A stretch of 64,000 nt of DNA from BOKV01 sp041739465 (lineage in GTDB: Bacteria; Pseudomonadota; Alphaproteobacteria; Rhizobiales; Rhizobiaceae), in assembly GCA_041739465.1 (NCBI GenBank), contig JBGSNX010000045.1, positions 21,041 through 85,040 of the forward strand, read 5' to 3'. Below are positions 26,369-34,380 of the stretch, piece by piece. Position 1 is the stretch's first letter. Each line of letters starts with the position of its first letter. The translations under genes and the position numbers were made by a program. The notes beneath the pieces were generated by a model. It was not told the DNA's origin, made no database searches, and saw only the letters and a program-made list of their open reading frames with translations.

Positions 26369-27010
26369 ATGCGGGTCATTGCGGCAGAAGCCGATATTGT
26401 GGAAGGCCTTTCCCATCTGGCCCGCGCCGATCCGCGCCTTGTTCCGGCAATTGCCGTGGCTGGGCCGGTGCCATTGCGGCTTTCCAGCGCGGATTTTTCC
26501 GGACTTGCCTCGATTATCGTGTCCCAACAGGTTTCCAAGGCCAGTGCTGATGCCATTTTCGGGCGGCTGAGCACATTGCTGGACCCGCTTGATGCGGTTT
26601 CGCTGGGGCAAGCGGACGACGAATTGCTGCGTCAGGCTGGCCTGTCGCGGCCCAAGCAGCGAACCTTGCGCAACATTGCGGCAGCTGTATGCGAGGGCGA
26701 TCTCGACCTTGGCGGACTTTGTGTTTTGGCACCCTCCGATGCCATTGCGCAAATGACTTGCATCAACGGGATCGGGCCCTGGACAGCGGAAATCTACCTG
26801 CTGTTTTGCGCAGGGCATGCCGATATTTTTCCGGCGGGTGATCTTGCCCTGCAGGAGGCCGCGCGGATGATACTTGGCATGGAGGCGCGGCCCAGCGAAA
26901 AAGCCTTGCGGGAAATCGCGTCCGCGTGGTCGCCCTGGCGGGGCGTGGCGTCCCGTCTGCTGTGGGCATATTATGCCGCCGAGAAAGGCCGCGAAGGCGC
27001 TCCGGCGTGA
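26369..27010 (+). CDS. alkA: DNA-3-methyladenine glycosylase II
   Basis: A 213-residue HhH-GPD glycosylase that removes alkylated bases in base-excision repair. The helix-hairpin-helix INGIGPWTAEIYLL (132-145) and catalytic Asp158 in FPAGDLALQ are intact. SGLASIIVSQQVSKASADAI is the typical first conserved helix pair. It lacks the N-terminal domain of E. coli AlkA, as do many short homologues. The start was set at the ATG at 26369, since the longer frame overlaps gluQ antisense. Confidence 0.88.
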   Translation: MRVIAAEADIVEGLSHLARADPRLVPAIAVAGPVPLRLSSADFSGLASIIVSQQVSKASADAIFGRLSTLLDPLDAVSLGQADDELLRQAGLSRPKQRTLRNIAAAVCEGDLDLGGLCVLAPSDAIAQMTCINGIGPWTAEIYLLFCAGHADIFPAGDLALQEAARMILGMEARPSEKALREIASAWSPWRGVASRLLWAYYAAEKGREGAPA

Positions 27011-27136
27011 CACCATGCCATTGCAAAACCTGCGCAAAGGCGGGATTCACCTTCGTTTTCATGCTTCACAAGGCTGACACAGTGGTCTTACATAAGTGAG
27101 TCGACGGAATGGCGTGAATCGGAACGGGAGGTATCC

Positions 27137-27694
27137 TTGACGATTGCGGTGTCGCCGGATGCTCATCCGGCACTGGTGCTCAATGCGGATTATCGTCCGC
27201 TGAGTTATTATCCGCTGTCACTTTGGAGCTGGCAGGACACGATCAAAGCCGTGTTCCTTGACAGGGTGAACATCGTTGCCGAATACGATCTGTCTATCCG
27301 CAGCCCCAATGCGCATTTTCGCCTCCCAAGCGTTGTCTGCCTGAAAAGCTATGTGAAGCCGAGCCGCTCGCCTGCTTTCACCCGGTTCAACGTCTTTTTG
27401 CGCGACCGTTTCGAGTGCCAATATTGCGGCGACAGCGATGAATTGACCTTTGACCATGTGGTGCCCCGCTCAAAGGGTGGTGTGACCTCATGGGAAAACG
27501 TTTGCGCTGCATGCTCGCCTTGCAATTTGCGCAAGGGCAACAAGCTGCCGTCGCAAGCCAAGATGTGGCCGGCACAGAAACCGTTCATTCCCAGTATCGA
27601 AGACTTGCACAAGAACGGGCGGAAATTTCCGCCCAATTATTTGCATGAAAGCTGGATGGACTATCTCTACTGGGACACCGAACTGGAGCCCTAG
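27137..27694 (+). CDS. HNH endonuclease family protein
   Basis: A 185-residue protein with a C-terminal HNH domain: zinc pairs CQYC (94-97) and CSPC (126-129), the LTFDHVVPRSKGG core with Asp106-His107, and Asn121/Asn130. The N-terminal part (VLNADYRPLSYYPLSLWSWQDTIKAVF) is the conserved region of a chromosomal alphaproteobacterial and bacteroidete family of unknown role, distinct from homing or restriction enzymes. The start is TTG at 27137, supported by GGGAGG six bases upstream. Convergent with dsbB, 11 bases apart. Confidence 0.85.
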   Translation: MTIAVSPDAHPALVLNADYRPLSYYPLSLWSWQDTIKAVFLDRVNIVAEYDLSIRSPNAHFRLPSVVCLKSYVKPSRSPAFTRFNVFLRDRFECQYCGDSDELTFDHVVPRSKGGVTSWENVCAACSPCNLRKGNKLPSQAKMWPAQKPFIPSIEDLHKNGRKFPPNYLHESWMDYLYWDTELEP

Positions 27695-27705
27695 GCGTTT
27701 ATACC

Positions 27706-28215
27706 TCAGGCCTTTTGCCCCTGCCAGGCGCCTCGAAACGCGATGGCCGCAAGCCCAAGGCTGGCGACGACATTCCATCCAGCAAAAGAAAGACCCAGAA
27801 AGCGGCCCGCCGCCTTGTCGCAAGATGGCGGGCGTTTGGTTGTCAGATCGCCCAGCAGATCGCCGACATTGGACGAAATGTTTCCGGCTGTTGCGCCGCA
27901 ATCGGCCGGGCCTTGCCAAAATCCCCATTCAACGCCGGAATGAAAAGTCGCCAACACGACAGAGTAAAGCATCAGCAATCCGACAATCGCAAGCAGGCCA
28001 GTGGCGATGTAGCGGGGCCAGCCAAGAGCCAGTGCGGCAAGGACAAGGGCACTCAACGGAATAGCCGCATAAAAGGGCTCGCGCTGGCCAAGGCACAATT
28101 TGCAGGGGATGTAACCGCCGAGATGTTCAAATGCCAGAACGGTGGCGATGACCAGAACCATTCCCGCCAGAACTGCCATGGCGTTTGGCGCAATTCCATT
28201 AAAACCAAGGCGCAT
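27706..28215 (-). CDS. dsbB: Disulfide bond formation protein DsbB
   Basis: A 169-residue inner-membrane protein with four helices that reoxidises DsbA using quinone. The first redox pair is IPCKLC (Cys38, Cys41) and the second Cys106 and Cys132, in periplasmic loops; CLGQREPFY and RFLGLSFAGWN are family blocks. The ATG at 28215 leaves 17 bases after the upstream gene and was preferred to a GTG at 28254 that would overlap it. The two genes probably form an operon. Confidence 0.88.
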   Translation of the reverse strand: MRLGFNGIAPNAMAVLAGMVLVIATVLAFEHLGGYIPCKLCLGQREPFYAAIPLSALVLAALALGWPRYIATGLLAIVGLLMLYSVVLATFHSGVEWGFWQGPADCGATAGNISSNVGDLLGDLTTKRPPSCDKAAGRFLGLSFAGWNVVASLGLAAIAFRGAWQGQKA

Positions 28216-28232
28216 CAGACCAATCCCGTTGT

Positions 28233-28823
28233 TCAGTGAAGCAGGTAGCGCCACACGAAGTAGAGCGCCAGAACGGCACCTGCCCCAAGCGCCGCCAGCA
28301 GTTTCAATCGCTTTTCAATGAAGCTTTTTATGGGCGGACCGTAGGAACGCAACAGCCAGGCAAGCGCAAAAAAGCGCAAGCCCCGTGCAACAATTGCCGA
28401 AGCGATGAACAGCCAGATGTTGATGTTGGCAGCACCGGCAAGGATGGTCACGACCTTGATCGGCGGCAAATGCGACAGGCCGGATGTAACCAGCATCAGC
28501 AGGATGGCGTTGGCATTGGCGCCCGAGCGCAGCGCCTCAAAACTCTCATACTTCCCGTAGAATTCCAGCACCGGTTTGGCGACGGCTTCAAAGGCGTAAA
28601 AGCCGATGAACCAGCCCAGTATGCCGCCCAGAACAGAAAATAACGTGGCAACGAAGGCATAGCGGTAGGCGCGGTCAGGCCTTGCCAGGGCCATTGGCAG
28701 GTAAAGCACATCGGCGGGGATGAGAAAGAACGAGCTCTCAACAAAGGCAATGACCGCCAGCCAGACTTCAGCCGACTTTCGGGCAGCAAGCGAAAGCACC
28801 CAGTCATACATGGCACGGATCAT
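28233..28823 (-). CDS. YqaA family (DedA-like, VTT domain) membrane protein
   Basis: A 196-residue membrane protein with about five helices. The blocks ESSFFLIPADVLYLPMAL and GGILGWFIGFYAFEAVAKP are those of the YqaA/SNARE-associated (VTT) family, putative lipid scramblase-like or transporter proteins. The Met of MIRAMYDW has GGGA upstream; Met five codons later is an alternative. The position directly before dsbB is typical in Hyphomicrobiales, but no functional link is established. Confidence 0.85.
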   Translation of the reverse strand: MIRAMYDWVLSLAARKSAEVWLAVIAFVESSFFLIPADVLYLPMALARPDRAYRYAFVATLFSVLGGILGWFIGFYAFEAVAKPVLEFYGKYESFEALRSGANANAILLMLVTSGLSHLPPIKVVTILAGAANINIWLFIASAIVARGLRFFALAWLLRSYGPPIKSFIEKRLKLLAALGAGAVLALYFVWRYLLH

Positions 28824-28951
28824 GAAGTTTCCCGGCAGGTTGGCGGTTGAAAAGCGATGCCGGCCAGCCAGCAACATCAACGCCTTCTAGCCATGTTCGC
28901 GAACAAGGTCCATTGCCCGCGAGCGGTCTTGCTTCGGCTTTTGCAATCGGG

Positions 28952-28980
28952 TTGATTTTGCGCTCGCAAGGCGCTAGCAG
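28952..28980 (+). promoter_or_regulatory. Possible promoter of tRNA-Leu
   Basis: TTGATT (28952-28957) and TAGCAG (28975-28980) are 17 bases apart and end 11 bases before the tRNA. Matches to consensus are moderate. A 12-base palindrome TGTTCGCGAACA lies upstream at 28894-28905. Confidence 0.35.
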
Positions 28981-28991
28981 CATGACTGCCT

Positions 28992-29077
28992 GCCCCTGTG
29001 GCGGAATTGGTAGACGCGGCAGACTCAAAATCTGTTGCCCAAAAGGCGTGCTGGTTCGATTCCGGCCAGGGGCACCA
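28992..29077 (+). tRNA. tRNA-Leu (anticodon CAA)
   Basis: An 86-base tRNA with encoded CCA. The acceptor GCCCCTG pairs with CAGGGGC, the D arm holds TGGTAGACGCGGCA typical of leucine tRNAs, the anticodon loop CTCAAAA gives CAA (reads UUG), a long variable arm follows (TGCCCAAAAGGCG), and the T arm has GGTTCGATTCC. It stands alone between the YqaA gene and the acyl-CoA synthetase gene. No integrase or duplicated 3' end was seen next to it. Confidence 0.96.
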
Positions 29078-29128
29078 ATTCTCAATCCTGCCTGCGATGG
29101 TCAATACAGCGTGGCTTTCGCCTGAAAG

Positions 29129-30781
29129 ATGCCGATGTTGCCAAGGGGCGAAACGCTCGAACAAGTCCGCGCCGCTTTTCGCTGGGAAATTGCACAGGAT
29201 TGCAACATCGGGGTCCTGTGCGCCGATGTCTGGGCAAAAGTAGAGCCGGAGCGGGTTGCGCTGATCGAATGGTCTTCGCATGCAAGCCCGCAATCCACCA
29301 CTTATGGCCATTTGAAGCAGCGTTCCGACGGCTTGGCGGCATGGCTTCAAGCCGATGGCCATGATGCGGGGGACCGGATCGGCATCATCCTGCCGCAAAG
29401 CGTTGAAACCGTGGTTTCGCATCTGGCTATCTACAAGGCCGGCATGGTGGCAGTGCCACTTGCTCGGCTTTTTGCACCCAATGCGATCTACCAGCGGCTT
29501 GCAAAGTCGGGCGTGCGCACGGTGATCACCAACCATGAAGGCCTTGCAAAACTGCTGGAAATCTGGCCGCAACTTCCAATGCTTTCACGCGTCATTGTGG
29601 TGGGGCAGGGAAATTTGCCAGAGGACGGACGGCTGACGCCATTTGAGCAGGCAGCAAGTTATTCTGACAACGGATTCAAGTCCGCACCCACTGGTCCCGA
29701 GACGCCAGCGCTGATCATCTTCACATCGGGAACGACGGGTCCTGCCAAGGGCGCCCTGCATGGTCACAAGGTACTGGCCGGGCATTTGCCGGGCGTGCAG
29801 ATGCACCATGAATGGCTGCCGCAACCCGGCGACATTGCCTGGACTCCGGCAGATTGGGCCTGGGCAGGGGGGCTTTTGAACATTCTTCTGCCTTGCCTGC
29901 ATCTGGGCGTGCCGGTGGTGTTCGGAGGGCTTGAGCGGTTCGACCCGGAACTTGCCTTCCGGCTGCTTTTTGAAATGAAAGTCCGCAATGCCTTCATTCC
30001 GCCCACTGCGCTGCGGCTGATGAAGACAGTCGAAGCTCCCGGAGAGCGCTACCAACTGGTGCTTCGCACCATCGGTTCAGGCGGCGAAAGCCTGGGACGC
30101 GACACCTTTGAATGGGCAAAGGCGGAACTGGGTCTGGCCATCAACGAATTTTACGGCCAGACCGAATGCAATCTGGTGCTTTCATCCTGTGCGGCCCTGG
30201 GTGTCTCAAGGGCCGGAGCCATCGGCAAACCGGTACCGGGCCATGAAGTTGCGGTCATTCGCGGCGACGGAACAATCTGCGCGGTTGGAGAGCGCGGTGA
30301 AGTGGCGATCAAGCGGCCTGATCCGGTGATGTTTCTTGGCTATTTCGAGGATGACGAGGCCACCACCAGAAAGTTCATCGGCGACTGGATGACAACGGGC
30401 GACCAGTGCGTTGTCGATGAAGACGGCTATTTTCACTTCGTCGGGCGCGACGACGACATCATCAACTTGGCCGGCTACCGGGTTGGTCCGGGCGAGATCG
30501 AGGATTGCCTGGTTTCCCATCCGGCTGTGAAACTGGCTGCTGCTGTTGGCAAACCAGATGCGTTGCGGACCGAAATCGTCAAGGCCTATGTCGTGCTGGT
30601 TGATGGCATAGTGGCAAGCGAAGCGCTCAAGGAAGACATCCGCCTGCATGCCAAAGCGCGGATGGCGGCAAACATCTACCCGCGTGAGATCGAATTTGTG
30701 GATGACATTCCGCTGACGACGACCGGCAAGGTCATTCGCCGGCTGTTTCGCGATCTGGCACGGGCTGAGGCGCAGACTTGA
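29129..30781 (+). CDS. AMP-binding acyl-CoA synthetase (acetyl/medium-chain type)
   Basis: A 550-residue ANL-superfamily enzyme that activates a carboxylic acid to its CoA thioester through an acyl-AMP. The P-loop IIFTSGTTGPAKG, the adenine motif NEFYGQTE, TGDQCVVDEDGYFHFVGRDDDIIN and the C-terminal catalytic Lys in TTGKVIRR are present. Similarity in the hinge and length points to the acetyl-CoA synthetase-like or medium-chain subgroup; the exact acid is unknown. It begins 51 bases after tRNA-Leu, and its end overlaps the convergent acyltransferase gene by 50 bases. Confidence 0.88.
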   Translation: MPMLPRGETLEQVRAAFRWEIAQDCNIGVLCADVWAKVEPERVALIEWSSHASPQSTTYGHLKQRSDGLAAWLQADGHDAGDRIGIILPQSVETVVSHLAIYKAGMVAVPLARLFAPNAIYQRLAKSGVRTVITNHEGLAKLLEIWPQLPMLSRVIVVGQGNLPEDGRLTPFEQAASYSDNGFKSAPTGPETPALIIFTSGTTGPAKGALHGHKVLAGHLPGVQMHHEWLPQPGDIAWTPADWAWAGGLLNILLPCLHLGVPVVFGGLERFDPELAFRLLFEMKVRNAFIPPTALRLMKTVEAPGERYQLVLRTIGSGGESLGRDTFEWAKAELGLAINEFYGQTECNLVLSSCAALGVSRAGAIGKPVPGHEVAVIRGDGTICAVGERGEVAIKRPDPVMFLGYFEDDEATTRKFIGDWMTTGDQCVVDEDGYFHFVGRDDDIINLAGYRVGPGEIEDCLVSHPAVKLAAAVGKPDALRTEIVKAYVVLVDGIVASEALKEDIRLHAKARMAANIYPREIEFVDDIPLTTTGKVIRRLFRDLARAEAQT

Positions 30782-31997
30782 GCGGCTTGCGACGCAGGAT
30801 GCGTTTTGCAATCTGCTTTGCGCTCTCGCGGCGTTCAATGGCCGAAACGGCACGCGCCAGGTTTGCCTCGTCTTTTGCGACCACCAGCGTTCCCAAGGCC
30901 AATCTTTCAGGCCAAAGCCGGTCCATCCACGAGTCTTCGCGGGCAAGCGAGTCTGCCTGCTCAAAACCGGGCGTCGTCAACAGGTGCATCGTGGTGCGCA
31001 ACATCAATTGCGTGCCGGGCGCGCAGGCGCGGTAGTGCTCATCAAATGCGGTCTTCCACGGATAGTATCGATTTGCCGAGCGCAGCATGATCAGCGATGC
31101 AACCACTTTGCCATCGAGGCGCAGCGAGAAAATGGTCGCCCTGCCCTTGGCGGCCAAATCCGCTACCGCCTGGCGCGCAAAGGCTGCGGTCTTGCGGATG
31201 ACGTGGATCGAGCTTCCCTTGCGACCCTTCCAACTGTGGGTTTCGAGGAGGAGAAACTCTTCAAACCGGACAAGAACATCCCAGAATTTTTCGGCTTTCT
31301 CAAATTCGACCTGACCGTATTGCGAAAGTTTTCGGAACAAGCGCGAGTTTTCACGGCGGCGTTTTGCGTTGAGCCAAGACGGCTCGCCATACTTGTTCGC
31401 CGGGTCAGGGTGCAGGACAGCCCGCAACTTGCGTGAAGTTACGCGTGTAAAGACACCTGCGGCATTGAGGCTGGCGATAAACTGGATAGCCAATAGCTCG
31501 TCGAGCGGAAAATCCTCAAACACCAGTGTCTCGTTCAGGTCGAGACGCAGCAGCAGGCTGGCGAATTTGTCGGACAATTCCTCAATGTCCGATTGTTCGG
31601 CCAGCGGCAATGACAGTGGCGCGAGCGGATGGGAAAATGCCTGCAGAACAGAAACGGGAGGAAATCCGGTTTTGGCGTGAACAAACGGAATTGCCAGCTT
31701 GGCAGTGCGGTCTTCGCCAATCTGTTCAAACAAGGTGAGATGGTTCAAGCGGGCGGGTACTATTCGCCCCGCTGCGGCATTGACCAGAATCGGCTCGAAG
31801 AACAGATTGCTACCGCCTGATGTGGCCGCGAGGCGCTCGATGAGCGTCTGGGTGTCTTGATCGAGGTCGTCATTGCTGAATTCCAGGTGCCAAAGGCTGG
31901 AGCCGATGGTTTCCTGGGTCGCAAACCTGCGAACACCGGAAAACCCGGCTTTTCCCGGATCACGGCGGTTTGACAGGCTGTCGTGCTCGAAAATCAT
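30732..31997 (-). CDS. GNAT/BioF2 (FemAB-like) acyltransferase
   Basis: A 421-residue protein with two GNAT-like halves, the second showing SRLFRKLSQYG, GKVVASLIMLRSANRYYPWKTAFDEHY, which is the BioF2/FemAB-like acetyltransferase_6 pattern. Such proteins, encoded in polysaccharide gene clusters, transfer acyl or aminoacyl groups onto exported glycans. The exact acceptor is unknown. It overlaps the flippase gene upstream by four bases (ATGA), so the two are translated together. The C-terminus is basic and overlaps the acyl-CoA synthetase gene on the other strand. Confidence 0.7.
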   Translation of the reverse strand: MIFEHDSLSNRRDPGKAGFSGVRRFATQETIGSSLWHLEFSNDDLDQDTQTLIERLAATSGGSNLFFEPILVNAAAGRIVPARLNHLTLFEQIGEDRTAKLAIPFVHAKTGFPPVSVLQAFSHPLAPLSLPLAEQSDIEELSDKFASLLLRLDLNETLVFEDFPLDELLAIQFIASLNAAGVFTRVTSRKLRAVLHPDPANKYGEPSWLNAKRRRENSRLFRKLSQYGQVEFEKAEKFWDVLVRFEEFLLLETHSWKGRKGSSIHVIRKTAAFARQAVADLAAKGRATIFSLRLDGKVVASLIMLRSANRYYPWKTAFDEHYRACAPGTQLMLRTTMHLLTTPGFEQADSLAREDSWMDRLWPERLALGTLVVAKDEANLARAVSAIERRESAKQIAKRILRRKPLKSAPQPVPDRETAGE

Positions 31998-33427
31998 CCC
32001 GCAACTCCGTCGACCGCGGTCGTGCGTCGGGCAGGGACGATGAAGATATGCAGGCCGAGGCGTCGTTTAGCAGCGGCGTAGAGCGCGCCAGCTTCAAACA
32101 CCAGCGCCAGGCTGGTGGCTAGGGCTGCGCCCTCAAGGCCAAAACGGGGGATCAGCATGATGTTGAGTGAAATGTTGACTGCAAGGCTCGCGGCATAAAC
32201 CATGGCACAGGCGCGCTGTTCTCCGGACATGGTCAGCACGCTTTCGGCAGCGCCAACGCTGGCGCGCACCACCACGCCGCAAGCCAGAATCCAGATCAAA
32301 TATTGCCCGGAAACGAAACTGGGGCCGAAAAGCATCAGGAAATATTTGGCAGTCAGCCCCATCACGATGGCGAGAACCAGCGATGGCCAGAATGTCCAGT
32401 GGATGGTCTCGCGGATGAAATCTTCATAGCGCTGGCGATCACCAGAGGCCTTGTAGGTGGCAAAGCGGTGCGCAGCGGCGGCTTTCACGGCGAAATAGAC
32501 GAAGTGCACCAGGGCAAGTGTCTTTACGGCTGCGAAATACACCCCAACCTTTTCGGGCGGCATGAAGTAGCCGACGAAAAGAATGTCGGTGTTGGTCAGC
32601 AGATTGTAGAATCCCTCGATCAGGAAGATCGGCATCGTGATTGCTATCCACTGCATCGGCAGGAAGCGTGCCTTGCCGGACGGCACGAACGCGCGCATGC
32701 GCCACGACAACAGCAAGAACTGGGCAAGCGAGGCGATCCAGGTGGCGACGATGGCAGACAACATCGCGGTCTGCGCATTTGCGTCAAAACCGTAATGGGT
32801 CGTCGCGGCCATGGTTGCCAGAAGGATGATTGGCCGGGCGATGAAGGTCGGCGCCAGCGCCGTGCCGGGCCAGTTGTAGGCACGGGCGATCCCGTCCTGG
32901 ACTTCCTGCAGGGCCAGCATCGGCAGGCAGATCAGCGCCAGAAAGATCGGCATGACGAAATAGCTGGTGATGAACCCCGAGAAGAAATGCAAAAGGGTCG
33001 CACCGGTCAGGCCAAGCAATGTTGCGGCCCCGAAGGACCACATCAGGCTGCCGCGAATGGCGCCGCGCAATTCATCCTCTTCGCCGGATGCGCGGTATTC
33101 TGAAATGAACCTTATGATGCCTGTTTGAAAACCAAGGCAGGCGATGCCACCCAAAATCACAAACGCAACCCATACAGCGACGAAAATCCCGTATTCGAAG
33201 TCGCCCATCCAGCGGGCCATCAGAACCTGTGAGAAATAGGCGATTGCTGCGCTCAAAACCCTGATTGCAAAGGCAAAAAGCGCTGTGCGTTGCGAGACGG
33301 CGCTGTCATCGCGACCTTCAATGACCGCTTCGACGCGGTCCAGCATGGTTTTTGCGCGTGCGGAATTGCTGCTTGAAAGCACCCTGTCGAGCGCGGGCGC
33401 GAATAATGAGACCAGCGGCAAATGCAA
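31994..33427 (-). CDS. Polysaccharide/lipid-linked oligosaccharide flippase (Wzx/MATE-like)
   Basis: A 477-residue integral membrane protein with about 12-14 helices and the start of the polysaccharide-synthesis flippase domain (ALFAFAIRVLSAAIAYFSQVLMARWMG, residues 47-73). The conserved aromatic and small-residue pattern is that of MurJ/Wzx/MATE-like exporters. It is encoded directly before the FemAB-like gene in a 4-base overlap. The likely role is export of a lipid-linked glycan to be modified by that partner. No glycosyltransferase is adjacent. Confidence 0.85.
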   Translation of the reverse strand: MHLPLVSLFAPALDRVLSSSNSARAKTMLDRVEAVIEGRDDSAVSQRTALFAFAIRVLSAAIAYFSQVLMARWMGDFEYGIFVAVWVAFVILGGIACLGFQTGIIRFISEYRASGEEDELRGAIRGSLMWSFGAATLLGLTGATLLHFFSGFITSYFVMPIFLALICLPMLALQEVQDGIARAYNWPGTALAPTFIARPIILLATMAATTHYGFDANAQTAMLSAIVATWIASLAQFLLLSWRMRAFVPSGKARFLPMQWIAITMPIFLIEGFYNLLTNTDILFVGYFMPPEKVGVYFAAVKTLALVHFVYFAVKAAAAHRFATYKASGDRQRYEDFIRETIHWTFWPSLVLAIVMGLTAKYFLMLFGPSFVSGQYLIWILACGVVVRASVGAAESVLTMSGEQRACAMVYAASLAVNISLNIMLIPRFGLEGAALATSLALVFEAGALYAAAKRRLGLHIFIVPARRTTAVDGVAG

Positions 33428-33522
33428 TTGAAACCACTCCGGAAATGTATCTCCATCAGTGGCACAAAGCTTTTAACAAACAGTTTGGCGAAGCAGTGAA
33501 CCGGGGTTAACGGGCCGGTTTG

Positions 33523-34065
33523 TCAGCCCTTGAACCCGTCATTGTCGAGGAATGCCTGTTCGGCGGGCGTGGTATGCCTGCCAAGGGCCGGATTTCGATG
33601 GGGGAAACGCCCAAAGCGCAATATGATGTCGCGGTGTAAAATGGCGTATTTCAGCGCGTTTTCGTTGCTGTGAGCGTGCATCAGTTTCACGCACAGACGC
33701 TGATCAGCGATGTGTTCGCTGTGCATGAACGGCAGGTAGAAGAAATCTCGCATCACAGGGTCGACATGTTGCGGATGGCCATGGCCAAGTGCCTCAACTG
33801 CAACCGCCCTTGCGAGAGAATCACTGGCAAATGCCCGCGCATCTCCCCGGTAAATATTGCGTGGAAACTGGTCGAGCAGCAGCAGGAGGGAAAGGCAGGT
33901 TTCCGGGCTTGCACTCCAGGCAGCATAGTCGCCTGCCAAAGCCTTTTTGCAGTGCTCGCCAAATTGCCGGCGAATGTCTTCGTCCAGCGCGTCGCTTTTC
34001 GAGTACCAACCCGATGGCCCGACACCCTTCCAGAAGCTTGAAATTTCTGTTGCCAAATCCGGCAT
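33523..34065 (-). CDS. DUF924 family protein
   Basis: A 180-residue soluble protein with the DUF924 features: FWKGVGPSGWYSKSDALDEDIRRQF at the start, LSLLLLLDQFPRNIYRGDARAFASD and FYLPFMHSEHIADQ in the middle, FGRFPHRNPALGR at the end. These resemble a TPR-like helical fold with unknown function. The Met of MPDLATE has AGGGAGAG upstream and gives the normal family length. Divergent from the TusA-like gene by 60 bases. Confidence 0.88.
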   Translation of the reverse strand: MPDLATEISSFWKGVGPSGWYSKSDALDEDIRRQFGEHCKKALAGDYAAWSASPETCLSLLLLLDQFPRNIYRGDARAFASDSLARAVAVEALGHGHPQHVDPVMRDFFYLPFMHSEHIADQRLCVKLMHAHSNENALKYAILHRDIILRFGRFPHRNPALGRHTTPAEQAFLDNDGFKG

Positions 34066-34125
34066 TTGCCTCTCCCTTGAAAGATATGGTGGCCGGTTTG
34101 CTGCATTGAAGCAGGACCGCACACC

Positions 34126-34380
34126 GTGGCTGGAGTCACACCATTGGACGCGCCTATTCTAGACCTTCGCGGACTGAAATGCCCGCTTCCTGTCCTGAAG
34201 ACACGCAAGGCGTTGCGCGAGCTTTCGGCCGGCAGCCGCTTGTGGGTTGAGGCTACCGATCCGCTGAGTGCAATAGACATACCGCATTTTTGCAGTGAAC
34301 GCGGCCATTTGCTGATTGATTATGCGGAAAATGACGGCGTGCGCAAATTCCTCATCGAACGCGGGGTTGGGGAAGGCTAA
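34126..34380 (+). CDS. TusA-family sulfurtransferase
   Basis: An 84-residue protein with the family signature LDLRGLKCPLPVLKTRKAL (Cys19-Pro20), the cysteine that carries a persulfide. TusA members relay sulfur to tRNA thiouridylation or molybdenum cofactor enzymes; which pathway is served here is unclear. The start is GTG at 34126. It overlaps the COG0523 gene stop by four bases in a convergent arrangement. Confidence 0.88.
   Translation: MAGVTPLDAPILDLRGLKCPLPVLKTRKALRELSAGSRLWVEATDPLSAIDIPHFCSERGHLLIDYAENDGVRKFLIERGVGEG

Noticed and set aside
28992..29128. Possible integration site at tRNA-Leu
   Set aside because: No integrase, no repeated tRNA end and no change in gene style were seen on either side.
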